Under the pieces are notes generated by a model. The model was given only the letters and a program-made list of their open reading frames with translations, ran no database searches and was not told the DNA's origin. Both the position numbers and the translations under genes were made by a program. Below, piece by piece: positions 1-10,475 of a stretch of DNA of 64,000 nt (positions are counted from its first letter, which is position 1; each line of letters starts with the position of its first letter). Source of the stretch: Congeria kusceri (Eukaryota; Mollusca; Bivalvia; Myida; Dreissenidae); contig CM051025.1 in assembly GCA_027627225.1 (NCBI GenBank), positions 56,054,681 through 56,118,680 of the forward strand, read 5' to 3'.

Positions 1-2610
1 TTTGTTTTGGATATTTGTTATTGGACATTCGAATTTCCGATTCCGAATCTCCAATCTACATTTCTTTGGATATTGGAGATTGGACATTCGAATTTTCAGT
101 TCTGAATCTCCAATCTACATTTGAGGGGGATATTGGATATTGGAGATTCGAATATACCATTGGCGTTTACTCGAACAGTGCCAAGCAAAGTGTCGGCCGG
201 AATCACCATGCCTTTTTGCAAGCCAGACCCGTGGAAGAAATTCTTGGGCCCATATCTCCGTTGCGCGGGCTACGATCGGGCTGAACGAGGTGCCGTTTGA
301 AAGGTCAGCGCCAGTTTGGGGCGGTGACAGTCCCGCTTAAGAGGTGCACCACAATGCATAAAAAAGGCCAAGTGTTACTGGTAGCACATCGCCACCACTG
401 TCCGTCGTTCACGCTAAGCCTCTTGCAGCCAGCCGAACTCTCGGGGACGGGGCTGCGGACGGACACTTTGAAGTGTTAGCCCCGCTCTGGAGATGGATAC
501 ACTAACGTCATGAATGTGATCGTGGTCTGGCAGTGGTCTACGGGAGACTACTCGTATGTACCGAGTACCCGGTGTGTCCGTCCCGCTGAAGAGGTAAACT
601 ATTATATGCAAAAACGGCTAAATGTTACTGGTAGTGTATCGCCACTGGGGGGTGTCAGTCCCGCTGAGATGATCTACTGTGCATAAAAAACGACGAAGTG
701 TTACTGGTAGTAGATAGCCACCACCAAGCCGAACGTAATTCTTTGAATAAGTAATTCTGATTCTGCAATATACATTTTTTGGATATCAGAAAATCGAATT
801 TACAATTCCGAATCTCCAATCTACATAAATTTTGGATATTGGATATTGGACATTAAAATTTCCGATTCCGAATCTCCAATCTACATTTTTTTTGGATATT
901 GGAGATTGGACATTCAAATTTCAAGTTCTGAATATCCAATCTACAGTTTTGGGGGATATTGGATATTGGAGATTCGAATATACCATTGGCGTTTACTCGA
1001 ACAGTGCCAAGCAAAGTGTCGGCCGGAATCACCGTGCCTTTTCCAAGCCATTAGTTTGCTCGCGTCCAGACCCGTGGAAGAAATTCTTGGGCCCGTATCA
1101 TCGCCGCGCGGGCTACGATCGGGCTGAACGAGGTGCCGTTTGAAAGGTTAGCGCCAGTGTGGGGCGGTTTCAGTCCCGCTGAAGAGATGCGCTACATGCA
1201 CAAACACAGCAAAGTGTTACTGGTAGAAAATCGCCACCACTGTCCGTCGTTCGCGCTAGGCCTCTCGCAGCCAGCCGAACTCTCGGGACGGGGCTGCGGG
1301 AGTACACTGGGGGATGTCACCCCCGCTGTGGAGATGGATAAACTCACGTCATGAATGTGGTCGTGGTCGGTCCCGCTGAAGAGGTAAACAGTTATACGCC
1401 AAAACGGCTAAGTGTTACTGGTAGTGTATCGCCATTGGGGGGTGTCAGTCCCGCTGAGGAGATGATCTGCTGTGCATAAAAAACGACAAAGTGTTTATGG
1501 TTGGGCCCGTATCTCCGCCGCGCGGGGTGCGATCGGGCTGAACGAGGTGCCGTTTGAAAGGTCAGCGCCAGTTCGCTTGGTAGCCTTAGATCCGTCAGAC
1601 GTTTGCAGAGACACGGTCGTGGATCAGACATTGACTTTCTTACTCTAAATGAACGAGTTTTAAAAAACAAGTTTGAATCTCTAAATACATATTTTTTCGG
1701 GATATTGGACATTCAAATTTACAATTTTGAATTTCCGATATACATTTTCTTTGGATATTAGATATTGGAGAATCGAAATAATACATCATGTTTGGATATT
1801 GGAGATTGGGGATTCGAATATACCACTGTCAGTATCTCGAACACTCTTCCGGCAAATGCCGGCCGGTGTAACCGGGGCTTTCTTAAAAGCCATTAGTTTG
1901 CTCGCGTCCTGGGCCGGGGAAGAACTTCTCGGGCCCGTATCTTCACCAATCGTGGTACGATCTGGCTGTACCAGGTGTCGTTAGAAAGGTCACCGCACGT
2001 CCGATCCCCAATGTTCGCTTGGTAGCCTTAGATCAGTCCGACGGTTGCAGAGACACGATCGTGGATCAGACATTAACTTTATTCCCCTAAATATACGATT
2101 TCGAATAAACAATTTTGAATCTCCAATATATATTTTGTGGATTTGGGAGATTGGAAATTTTAATTTACAATTCTGAATCTCCAATATACATTTTGCTCGG
2201 ATGTTGGATATTCGAAAAAACAATTTTGAATCTCCAATCTACGTTTTTTGGATATTGCAGATTGGAGATTCGAATATTCCACTGTCATTAACTCGAACTC
2301 TCTGCATGCAAATGCCGACCGTTGTAACCGTGCATTTTTCACAAGCCATTAGTTTGCTCGCGTCCAGGCCCGTGGAAGAAGTTCTCGGGCCCGTATCTTC
2401 GCCCCCGGGCTATGATCGGGCTGAACGAGATGTCGTTTGAAAAGGTCAGCGCAAGTCCGATCCCCAATGTTCGCTTGATAACCTCAGATAAGTCTGACGA
2501 TTGCAGGGACACGGTCTTGTATCAGACATTGAATATGCTAACCTAAATATACGATTTCGAATAAACAATTTTCAAACTTCAATGTACATTTTGGGGACAA
2601 ATGAAGACTG
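1..2610. repeat. Locally amplified composite repeat (four diverged copies)
   Basis: Four related blocks are visible, with the landmark GGAGATTCGAATATACCA or its variant near 148, 973, 1806 and 2263. Each block has a run of ~50-bp short repeats alternating GGATATTGGAGATTG with the inverse-like GAATCTCCAATCTACAT, so each run can fold on itself. This is followed by a GC-richer body (GGCCGG, then GTGGAAGAAATTCTTGGGCCC, then GGGCTGAACGAGGTGCCG). The first two blocks are about 830 bp apart and the last two about 458 bp apart. The second copy has ~19 extra bases (ATTAGTTTGCTCGCGTC region) that the first lacks. The open frames here are short, overlap on both strands and follow the repeat period, so I do not call any as genes. 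Weak members continue at 2,740-2,890. It could be the inside of an unrecognised non-autonomous element. Confidence 0.8.
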
Positions 2611-3060
2611 GATATTCTAATATAACACTCTGAATGCCCGATCTACCTGCAGGTTGCGGAATTGTAACATTTGTTGGCTTGGCGAAATGAAAATTCTTAA
2701 GAAAAAGCAAGGCCAGTCTCACTGAAAACTTACAATTCGCCCGAGCCCATAGGTACATTAGTTTTGTTTGTTAGTGGTCAATTCAAATGTTATAATTAGA
2801 ATATCCAATATACCTTTCTACATGTACATTGGAGATTCGAATGTCCAATATACATTTGTCAGGTACATTGGAGATTCGAAATTGCATATCAATAGTATTC
2901 CTAGCGACTATTCTGTCTCTGGTTGGCATTATATGCTTGACTAATGTACTGCAGTGGTTCAGTTAAAATGCACAATACTACTAGTAATTAGCAAACAATT
3001 TAATGCAGTTCTATGAGGAGACTTGGCGTCAACGTTTTAGGAAATCCGATTAACTAGATA
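2611..3060. other. Gene-free stretch with stray short repeats
   Basis: AT-rich DNA. Two copies of a TACATTGGAGATTCGAA motif near 2,825-2,885 belong to the upstream repeat family. No reading frame or RNA gene is recognisable. Confidence 0.6.
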
Positions 3061-4060
3061 ATGAGGAGTGTAGCTTTTGCACGGGTATCCTCATCATTGT
3101 CCAGTAGATTTTGATAGAAGTTTATTGATTTTCCTTTGGACTCTTGTCTTAATATTCTATTAGGCGTATCACCAGTTGCACTGCCGTTCATTTTAATGCA
3201 AATTGGTACAACCTTGTACATGTGGTCTATGTACAGGTTGCACTAATCTGCAGTCATGTGGAGTTGCCAGAAAGATTCGATGGCCTTTACCAGTTCATCC
3301 TTAGTTCTGGGTTCATTGTTTGACGCATGTGACTTAAGCTGATTCCAAACCATATCAATTGGATTTAAGTCCGACTCTGTGCTGGCCATTTCGGGTTGTT
3401 AATTCCATTTCTTGCCATGAAATCCATAGCCATTTGCGAACGATGTTTAGGATCATTGTCCTGTTGAAACCTATGTGATATAGGGAATGTAGAGCGAATA
3501 GAAAGCACAAAGTTATCACCTAAGATTGAATTGGTATAAAATTCTGACTCCATAATGCCTTCAAAAATGGTAATTTTCGTTGGTCCTCGTCGACTTATCC
3601 CTGCCCAAACATGTAACTTCAATGGGTGTTTTGGCTTGGGCATGCACTTATTTACCGACTGTTTAGGCCTGTAGGACGTCCGTTTGTTGGAATGTAACTG
3701 AATGGAAGATTCGTCTGTGAACATAACGTTGTCGAATATGTCGTTAACCTCAAGAAGACTCTCACAGAAAGCTTTTCTTACAACATTGTTCGCTTCGCTT
3801 ACTAGCTGTGCATACCTAGGAGTTGCACTTGTAAACCCAGCGATCTTAATGGCGCGTTTTGTTGTCGACAGACTGAATGCCGCTCCTTCCTCGGCTAACT
3901 TGTTATGAATGTCCGTACTACTAACATTAGGATCATGGCTTAATGTTTCTCTGTTTAAATCAATATCACATTGAAACAACTTCTTAGGTGCTCCCGTATT
4001 ATGACGTTCATTAATTTCACCATATGAAAAGCGTCTTGTAACATTATTTCAGTCATGCTA
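3060..4060 (-). pseudogene. Degenerate Tc1/mariner-family transposase
   Basis: The minus strand encodes a Tc1/mariner DDE transposase remnant, the enzyme that cuts and reinserts the element at TA sites. The longest intact piece (3,979 to 3,365) contains VMFTDESS with the first catalytic Asp, then WAGISRRGPT, then FQQDNDPKH with the second Asp, then a WPAQS motif. An apparent one-base deletion at about 3,370-3,380 moves the frame; the next frame continues with DLNPID, which holds the third acidic residue (Asp), to about 3,215. There a TAG interrupts the frame. Further homology (IDHMYKVVP) runs to about 3,150. Upstream, a third frame adds RRFSYGEINERHNTGAPKK, the end of the helix-turn-helix part; the N-terminal DNA-binding start is not recognisable. 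There is no real ATG, only an in-frame TTG. I could not find terminal inverted repeats. The copy is clearly dead. Family assignment is firm from the motifs; the subfamily is not. Confidence 0.88.
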
Positions 4061-4079
4061 ATTAGCTGGGTCTTTTTCA

Positions 4080-4255
4080 ATTTCACTTCCACCACCTTGG
4101 TCTCGGTCATCATCATCATCACCATTGCTATCACCACCACCATCATCAGTATCACACACAATCGCCTATCTCGCTATCACCACCATTGTCATCATCGTTG
4201 TCTCCGCCACCATCATCATCACTATCTGCTCCTTCATCATCATCATCATCATAAC
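4080..4255. repeat. Imperfect CAT/CAC trinucleotide microsatellite
   Basis: Dense CATCATCAC-type triplets interrupted by single-base changes. It gives spurious His/Ile-rich frames on the plus strand and Met-rich frames on the minus strand. Confidence 0.9.
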
Positions 4256-4322
4256 AAGTATAGCTCCGTACAGGCGTGGTCAAGACAGTCTATCAATAAA
4301 CTTTGGGGAAAGCTGTATTCAT

Positions 4323-4387
4323 GTTAAACGTGTAATGTAACATGTAATGTATAATGTTACATATACATGTTACATTATATTAACGTG
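4323..4387. repeat. Perfect 14-bp stem-loop
   Basis: TAATGTAACATGTA at 4,333-4,346 is the exact reverse complement of TACATGTTACATTA at 4,364-4,377, with a 17-base spacer. Flanking GTTAA/TTAAC extend the symmetry imperfectly to about 24 positions. It may be the end of a small inverted-repeat element or a relic terminus of a DNA transposon. Confidence 0.85.
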
Positions 4388-4389
4388 AA

Positions 4390-4977
4390 TGTATGATGTA
4401 TAACAATAATAGAAAAATCCCCGAGACATTCTTTGCACATTGCATCCATGTAATCAATATATATATGTTTTTGATTGTGATTTTTTTTTTAATCGCCTTT
4501 TATATTATATCTATATTAAATATGCATACACTTTCATTTCAGATCCATGAAATGATTTGCGTTTTTGTTATTTTAAACGTTTATGTGCATGTATAATTAT
4601 ACATTTTAATTGTTTTAAAAATTACACACTACAGAAAATCACGTCGGTACTGAACACGGTATGTCGTGTAAACGTATTCGAAGTTATTAGACGTCGTAAC
4701 GTTGATAGGAAGAACACTAAATTCTTACTCTTGAATAAACTTATGTAGGTTGCATATTATATGTCATTGTGATTTTTTTAGGATATGATGCGGTAAATTT
4801 TAGATATGTTTTGTTCTGTTTCTACTCTTACATCGTCGTATCTCCTTTACACTATAATGTGTAATTACGTGCACGTTGTTTAATTATACATAACGGTACA
4901 TATATTGGTCTTTAATTAAGCTTACCAATGTTTCATTGTTACTATCACTTTGTAACGATGTGTTGTCTAATGAGATA
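4390..4977. other. Gene-free AT-rich stretch
   Basis: T-rich and AT-rich sequence with only short frames of biased composition; nothing recognisable. Confidence 0.6.
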
Positions 4978-5045
4978 CCCAATAAGATAAATAAAGGAAA
5001 ATAAAGGGATTATTATTATTATATTATTATTATTATTATTATATA
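4978..5045. repeat. ATT microsatellite, possible retroelement tail
   Basis: AATAAAGGAAAATAAAGGG leads directly into a run of TTATTA triplets. A run of this sort after an A-rich leader is a common 3' end of non-LTR retrotransposons in animals; no coding part of such an element is seen next to it. Confidence 0.75.
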
Positions 5046-5067
5046 GATTGAGATCGATTAGGACTAC

Positions 5068-5484
5068 AATGTTCGGCGGGGAAGTGCCAAGCAAGTTGCG
5101 CGAGCAACTGTTCTTGCTCGGGGACAAAAGAAAGACATGGAGAATGAAATGCAGGTCAAGATCGATGCGGCCTCGTCAGCCCCAACGAAGAAACGTAAGG
5201 TGATTGACCAGCAGCGACGTCCGCCACTGGAGCCAATAAACAACGGTGACAACATCGAGACGCCAGACGGAAACCTCGTCAGCAAGGCCACCGTCGCAGT
5301 CATAAACAGAGAGGCCAACAACGAGGCGCACTTCGCCGGCGCCCAAGAAACAACTGAGGGAGTGTCAGTCGAAGGTGACAACAGAGACGAAGTGTTCGAG
5401 GATGACCTCACTGACTTCACATATTTTTATGTAAATGTAGTTGTGTTTTCTGTTTTACGTTTGTATGTTGATTTGTATTCTTAA
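5068..5484 (+). CDS. Hypothetical hydrophilic protein segment with nuclear-localisation motif
   Basis: A GC-rich island (about 5,060-5,420) sits in AT-rich flanks and is open from just after a TAG at 5,065-5,067. The first ATG, at 5,137, would give 115 residues. The product is charged and probably disordered. It carries APTKKRKVIDQ (residues ~15-25), which closely matches the classical monopartite nuclear-localisation signal, and ends in an acidic EDDLTDF segment. From about 5,420 the composition reverts to AT-rich and the translation becomes hydrophobic, so the true coding part probably ends, or is spliced, near there. The start also looks like an exon edge (…CGATTAG then GACTAC). I do not recognise the family. 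It may be a terminal exon of a host gene, or a gene scrap carried by the mobile element whose ATT tail lies just upstream. The opposite strand is also open here (5,420-5,064), so the coding strand is not certain. Confidence 0.4.
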   Translation, partial: NVRRGSAKQVARATVLARGQKKDMENEMQVKIDAASSAPTKKRKVIDQQRRPPLEPINNGDNIETPDGNLVSKATVAVINREANNEAHFAGAQETTEGVSVEGDNRDEVFEDDLTDFTYFYVNVVVFSVLRLYVDLYS

Positions 5485-6235
5485 ATGTATGTATGTAATG
5501 TTTTTAAATATTTTGATTAGTTTTTAATTCCTCTACAGCTCATTCAATTTCCTTATTTTTTTTACTATAGTTGATGTGGCTCGGATTATGAACTTACATG
5601 TGTATGTGCGAGTGTATATGCTTATAAAATGTTGTTTTTCTGATCATAAATTTTTTAACCAAAACGCTATAATAACATTTAATATCGAACTTATTTCTAA
5701 ATCCTAACACATTAACTATTCAAGCTGTTAAATAAATGTTGTGTAAGATATGTAATTATATCAAACATTTTGTGTTTTGACTTTTGTTTTGTATGTATAT
5801 ATCTATTAATATCGTTATTTTATGTACTCTTTAAACCGTAATTTTGTAATAAAGATATTTGCATTTACCTACGTATATAAATTATTTAATTCCGTGGATG
5901 ACTTACGTTGTACTTCACTGCAAGTATAAAAAACACAAAATGTCAGCCACACACTTTGAGCTCTGAAACTGAAACAGAAATTAGTTAAGCGGTATACAAA
6001 CGAAGAAAAAACAACACTAGGATACTAAGCATACAATGCTTAAATGCTTATTAAGTGCAATAATACTATGAGGTACTTCGTTGGGAATTGTACAGATAAT
6101 CACGCAGCAGTAACAATTAAGACGCATTTTCGAAAATTAAATGTATATGTTTCTTGAAAATTCTAATAATTAAAAAGGATCTTTAAACAATTCAACTACA
6201 TGAAAATGGCGCTAGGCAGACGTTACAGTTACACA
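5485..6235. other. Gene-free AT-rich stretch
   Basis: No recognisable gene. AATAAA occurs at about 5,850 and could serve as a polyadenylation signal for the segment upstream, but nothing else supports this. Confidence 0.5.
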
Positions 6236-6261
6236 CTATACATGTATATAGTGTACCTGTA

Positions 6262-6440
6262 CAATTTCTACTCGGCGTTCCGCCGCGTATACGGACACGG
6301 CGTCATTCCGCGGATCGATGCCGAGGCTGAACAGACGCGGCGGCATTCCGCGGATTGATGCCGAGTGCCTCGGCGATTCGCCACGGAAAAACACGATGCG
6401 GACTCCGAGTAATTTCGCGAACAAAAAGATCTGTCCGCGG
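6262..6440. repeat. GC-rich short direct repeat
   Basis: CATTCCGCGGATCGATGCCG (in the 6,298-6,325 block) recurs as CATTCCGCGGATTGATGCCG (6,338-6,365), a 40-bp period with a third, weaker copy upstream. The island is strongly GC- and CpG-rich compared with its surroundings. The minus-strand frames here (SIRGMPP-type repeats) follow the repeat and are not called as genes. Confidence 0.7.
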
Positions 6441-6643
6441 CGTAGCCGAGGGATTTTTTAGTTTTGCGTGAGCTGTACTGTATAAAAAAAAAAAATAACA
6501 CGTGTTAGACAAGAATCAGAAATAAAAATTTGAGAATAAAACAGGCATCGTATGAACTGTGTGGCAAATTTACCGACAGTTGCCGACATCAGCCGATTTT
6601 AGAAAAAGAAACGCGGGAAATGATTGCAGGTGTACTACCTTGA

Positions 6644-6760
6644 TGACGTCACAATTGTAACGCACAATTGGTTCCCGATCCGACCTTTCAGTGTTATGTT
6701 TAGGCCGGGTAACATATAAAAGGAAATAGCGCGAAAAAAACTATTTTGTAGAAATATTGA
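6644..6760 (+). promoter_or_regulatory. Promoter-like cluster: CRE, inverted CCAAT box, TATA box
   Basis: TGACGTCA, a perfect cAMP-response/ATF palindrome, lies at 6,644-6,651. ATTGG (inverted CCAAT) lies at 6,667-6,671 and TATAAA at 6,715-6,720. The order and spacing fit an RNA polymerase II core promoter firing to the right, with a start expected near 6,745. No protein start can be assigned downstream, so the transcript is unknown. It could also be the promoter of an unrecognised retroelement. Confidence 0.4.
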
Positions 6761-6813
6761 GAATAATACGCAACATATCAGGTCAAAATATGTTATATTA
6801 TTTACTTAAGTAG

Positions 6814-6815
<2 letters not shown>

Positions 6816-6860
<45 letters not shown>
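6816..6860. repeat. (CA)n microsatellite
   Basis: About 22 CA dinucleotides with one CG interruption near the right end. Confidence 0.97.
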
Positions 6861-6903
6861 AGTATCTATCGGATTCTTATTTTACTGCAATATTACGTCG
6901 CAA

Positions 6904-6923
6904 CCGGTTTTCGCGAAAACCGG
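6904..6923. repeat. Perfect 20-bp palindrome
   Basis: CCGGTTTTCGCGAAAACCGG is its own reverse complement, with a TTTCGCGAAA core resembling a symmetrical E2F-type site. It lies about 160 bp downstream of the promoter-like cluster. Confidence 0.85.
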
Positions 6924-6924
6924 A

Positions 6925-7643
6925 AACGGCGGAAAAAATTTGGCTTGCATAAGTATATCCAAAAACTGATATGTATAAGCGGTCAACGCCCGCCGCTTTT
7001 GCCCGTATAATGATATAAATAGGAGTTCTATGTACCTATTATATTATTTATATTATTATAATTGTGCTGTATGGAATGGTATGTTCTTTATATTAAATCA
7101 TGTTCGTTGTTAATTTCAGGTTGCTTGATAGGAGTATTTCCCTGAATAATATATTTACAGCACTGAATAAATACATATAGTAATTGTCACACGACTTTGA
7201 GTTATTAACTCCAGTAGTTTCATAGAACCCACAGCACTAGTGGAACATTGAACTATATACATATTTTTAAAACCCACAGTGTTACAAAATGGCGCCCAAA
7301 GTGTTTAGAGGTTTTAACTAAATTTTAATTTTAATACATTTTAAGTGTTACATATTGTGCTATCAGTGCAAATTTTGTGTTGACAACTTTGTCAACATCA
7401 TCCAACATGTAATCGACGAGGGCATCGATTTTCTGCAGCGGGAGGAGCGGGGCAACCAGCATCGTTTCAGCAGGTTGTTCCATCTTCAGATGTGCCACCA
7501 GGCCATCGTTCATTCACTTGGTTCGTTTTCTTCAACTCAGAGCGGCCATTGCGTTTCCAGTTCTTCTGGTTGGACCATTTCGTGGGTACTCTGCCGACAT
7601 CGCATAACTTCTAGACCTTCTACCTGAATATAGAATATACGAG
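6925..7643. other. No confident gene; moderately GC-rich patch at 7,380-7,620
   Basis: A patch at 7,380-7,620 has coding-like composition, but every frame on both strands is short (60-90 codons) and coding-like sense on the minus strand moves between frames (for example MVQPEELETQWPL, then LLPLQKIDALVDYM). I recognise no domain. It may be a decayed gene or element fragment. Confidence 0.4.
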
Positions 7644-8572
7644 ATTATTTTCTCCCTCACTGCGTTCGTCCGAAAATAAATAAATTCTTTCCTTACTCAA
7701 AACAAACGAAGCATCTTTACAACCATAAAAGACAAACACATAGTTCTTAGGAGGCGGTCCGCTTGTCGTTTATTTGTCTATAACACCGTTTTACTGTACA
7801 AATATATAATACATTAGTATAAAAATAGTCTGCATATCGTTCACGCAAATCAGCTAACTTGCTACGCACAAACAGAGTAACAAAACCAAATCCCTAACGC
7901 ACAAACATAACATAGTAAGCTACCAATTATATGTAATTCTTTAAATAATTAAAGTAAAGTGCAACGTGACTCGCCCAGGAAAAACCAGAGATAAAACCAT
8001 TTAAACTGCATCTGGGAAAAAACTCTGGAAACCTATGCCCGTTTGTCAAATGTCACATCGCAGGGTGTCGGGCCTCACCCATACCAACAATAACATTCAT
8101 CACGGATACATCTTATACATCGAGGAAACTAGTTACATTGCAATATAATAAATGTGTGAACATAATTAAACAGAGTGAACAAAATGAACAAACCTATATT
8201 AATATACATACCAACGTTATGAACAACAACAACAAATGAACTGAGAACAAACATACATATATTTGAATATAAATTTTATCTCCTCGTTCCCTTATGTTTT
8301 TTAAGTTGCTTTAGCAATTTAAAAATATGCTGAACCACGTGTTAACTCCTGGGTAAGCGAACCTCGAATGACTCTATCCGCCAAATCGAACGAAAAACTC
8401 GTGCAAAGGGAAATACCGAATGCTTACTGAAGCGTGACGAAAAGATTAGCAATTATTTTCTCCCTCACTGCGTTCGTCCGAAAATAAATAAATTCTTTTC
8501 TTACTCAAAACAAACGAAGCAGCTTTACAACCATAAAAGACAAACACATAGTTCTTAGGAGGCGGTCCGCTT
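7644..8572. repeat. 121-bp direct repeat pair enclosing ~690 bp (small LTR-like element?)
   Basis: Positions 7,644-7,764 and 8,452-8,572 are nearly identical direct repeats (a few mismatches by eye, e.g. CTTTCC/CTTTTC and GCATC/GCAGC), offset by 808 bp. Each begins ATTATTTTCTCCCTCACTG and ends GGCGGTCCGCTT. The internal 687 bp is AT-rich and has no recognisable protein. The geometry resembles a miniature terminal-repeat retrotransposon, but the repeats do not start TG and end CA and I see no primer-binding site. Two nearby insertions of the same short repeat would explain it as well. Confidence 0.6.
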
Positions 8573-9383
8573 TTCTCGAATAAACAAAGAAGACAGTAAA
8601 ATGTAATAAAGTAATATAAAATAATATAACTAACATTCGTGAACTTCAATAGAAACTAGCTTGCTTTTTTTATCGTACGTGTAAAGACGCACGATATTTG
8701 CATCTATCTTTCTTTACTAACAGTTAACGTAATATCTTAAATAATGCCTCTGCTATTTGCTGATGCGGACAAAAGGCGAACAGAAAAATAGTTTTGGTTT
8801 CACATATCTACTGAATTTAACTTCTAAAATAACCCTCTATAATATAAGGTTGAACTCGCGCCACACACAACAACGTATTTCGCGTTACATGTTGAACATT
8901 CTTATGTAAAAAACAAATCATTGGAAAAAACACATGTATTAGATATCTACTGGGGCAATATACTACTCTAACCAAGACACCGGACATAGCTTACTTCCTG
9001 ATTCATCAAAAAATATAAATACCCAATTCAAATAATACACTGATACTTGCTAGTGACAAAAATAAACTGAAAACATGTGAAACTGTAAACAAAAAATTAT
9101 GTTTAAAATTATACAAAAGCGTAAAATCCAGGAATACACATAAAACATATAAATCTCATTTTGTTGCTTTTTAACTAATACATAATGTAATCGACAGTCT
9201 TATTTAACATTACTGGATATATTTTTGTTGCATAGAAACAGGCTTAATAAAAACTCTTTTGCATCTTGCAAAAATAAAATTCACAAGCTTATCCGCATAC
9301 AGAAATTTATAAGTAAATATGTCCAACGATGTTGTAAAGGCGTAGCGGCATTCATTCATCTATTATTTGTATAAAGTTTAAAC
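8573..9383. other. Gene-free AT-rich stretch
   Basis: No recognisable gene, RNA or ordered repeat. Confidence 0.6.
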
Positions 9384-9476
9384 TATATATATACATACAT
9401 ATACACATACACATATATACATACATATACACATACATATACACACATACATACGTATACACACATACATACATAT

Positions 9477-9510
<34 letters not shown>
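9384..9510. repeat. Compound (ATAC)n/(CA)n/(TA)n microsatellite
   Basis: ATACATACATATACACATAC-type runs pass into CACACA and then TATATA. The minus-strand frame rich in Cys, Met and Tyr through here is a by-product. Confidence 0.95.
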
Positions 9511-9559
9511 CCTAAATACCCACTATACTGATATATGTAACAGCACATCTCGACACAAC

Positions 9560-10475
9560 CGTGCATCACATAATGCATCATCCCAACACGGATCACCCCG
9601 GATCCTTTACTATATATACAAGACATCGAGACATTGAAATACACACATCTCACATATCGACATAATTCACATCAACATCTTAACACAGATCCCGTGGATC
9701 TTTACTTTATATACAACTCCTCCATATATTGACACACAATTTCTCACATCTCGAGACAACCGTGTATCATATAATTCACATCAACATCTCAACACAGATC
9801 CCGTGGATCTTTACTATATTTGCAACACATCCAGACATTGATACACACAAATCTCACATCACGAGACAACCGTGTATCACATAATTCACATCAACATCTC
9901 AAAACAGATCCATTGGATCTTTACTATACAACCAACACATCCAGACATAGATACACAAAATCTCACATCTCGAGACAGCTGTGTATCACATAATTCTCAT
10001 CAACATATCTCGAGACAAACGTGTATCACATAATTCACATCAACATCTCAACACAGATCCCGTGGATCTTTAAATACACCACATCTATACATTGACACAC
10101 AAATCTCACATATCGAGACAACCGTGTATCACATAATTCACATCAACATCTCAACGCAGATCCCGTGGATCTTTAAATACACCACGTCTATACATTGACA
10201 CACAAAAATCTCACATAGCGAGACAACCGTGTATCAAATAATCACACATCAACATCTCAACACAGATCCTGTGGATCTTAACTATATATGCAACACATCC
10301 AGACACTGATACACAAATCTCACACCTCGAGACAGCCGTGTATCCCACAATTCACATCAATATCTCAACACAGATCCAACCGTGTGTCACATAACTCACA
10401 CCATCAGCTCAATGCAGACCACAGCGGCTCCTTATTACATACAAAACAAACTACATCATTGACGCACCAAAATAT
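9560..10475. repeat. Minisatellite of about 108 bp, seven to eight copies
   Basis: The marker CAGATCCCGTGGATC (a near-palindrome) or a variant recurs at 9,686, 9,795, 9,905, 10,054, 10,157, 10,263 and 10,371, giving spacings of 109, 110, 149, 103, 106 and 108 bp. Each unit also has a CTCGAGACAACCGTGTATCA block and CATAATTCACATCAACATC. The 149-bp interval contains a partial internal duplication of the CTCGAGACAA block. The last copies, past 10,371, are degenerate. Confidence 0.9.

Noticed and set aside
4055..4327. His-rich plus-strand frame
   Set aside because: Produced by the CAT/CAC microsatellite beside the Tc1 remnant.
9378..9653. Cys/Tyr/Met-rich 91-codon minus-strand frame
   Set aside because: Arises from the ATAC/CA microsatellite.
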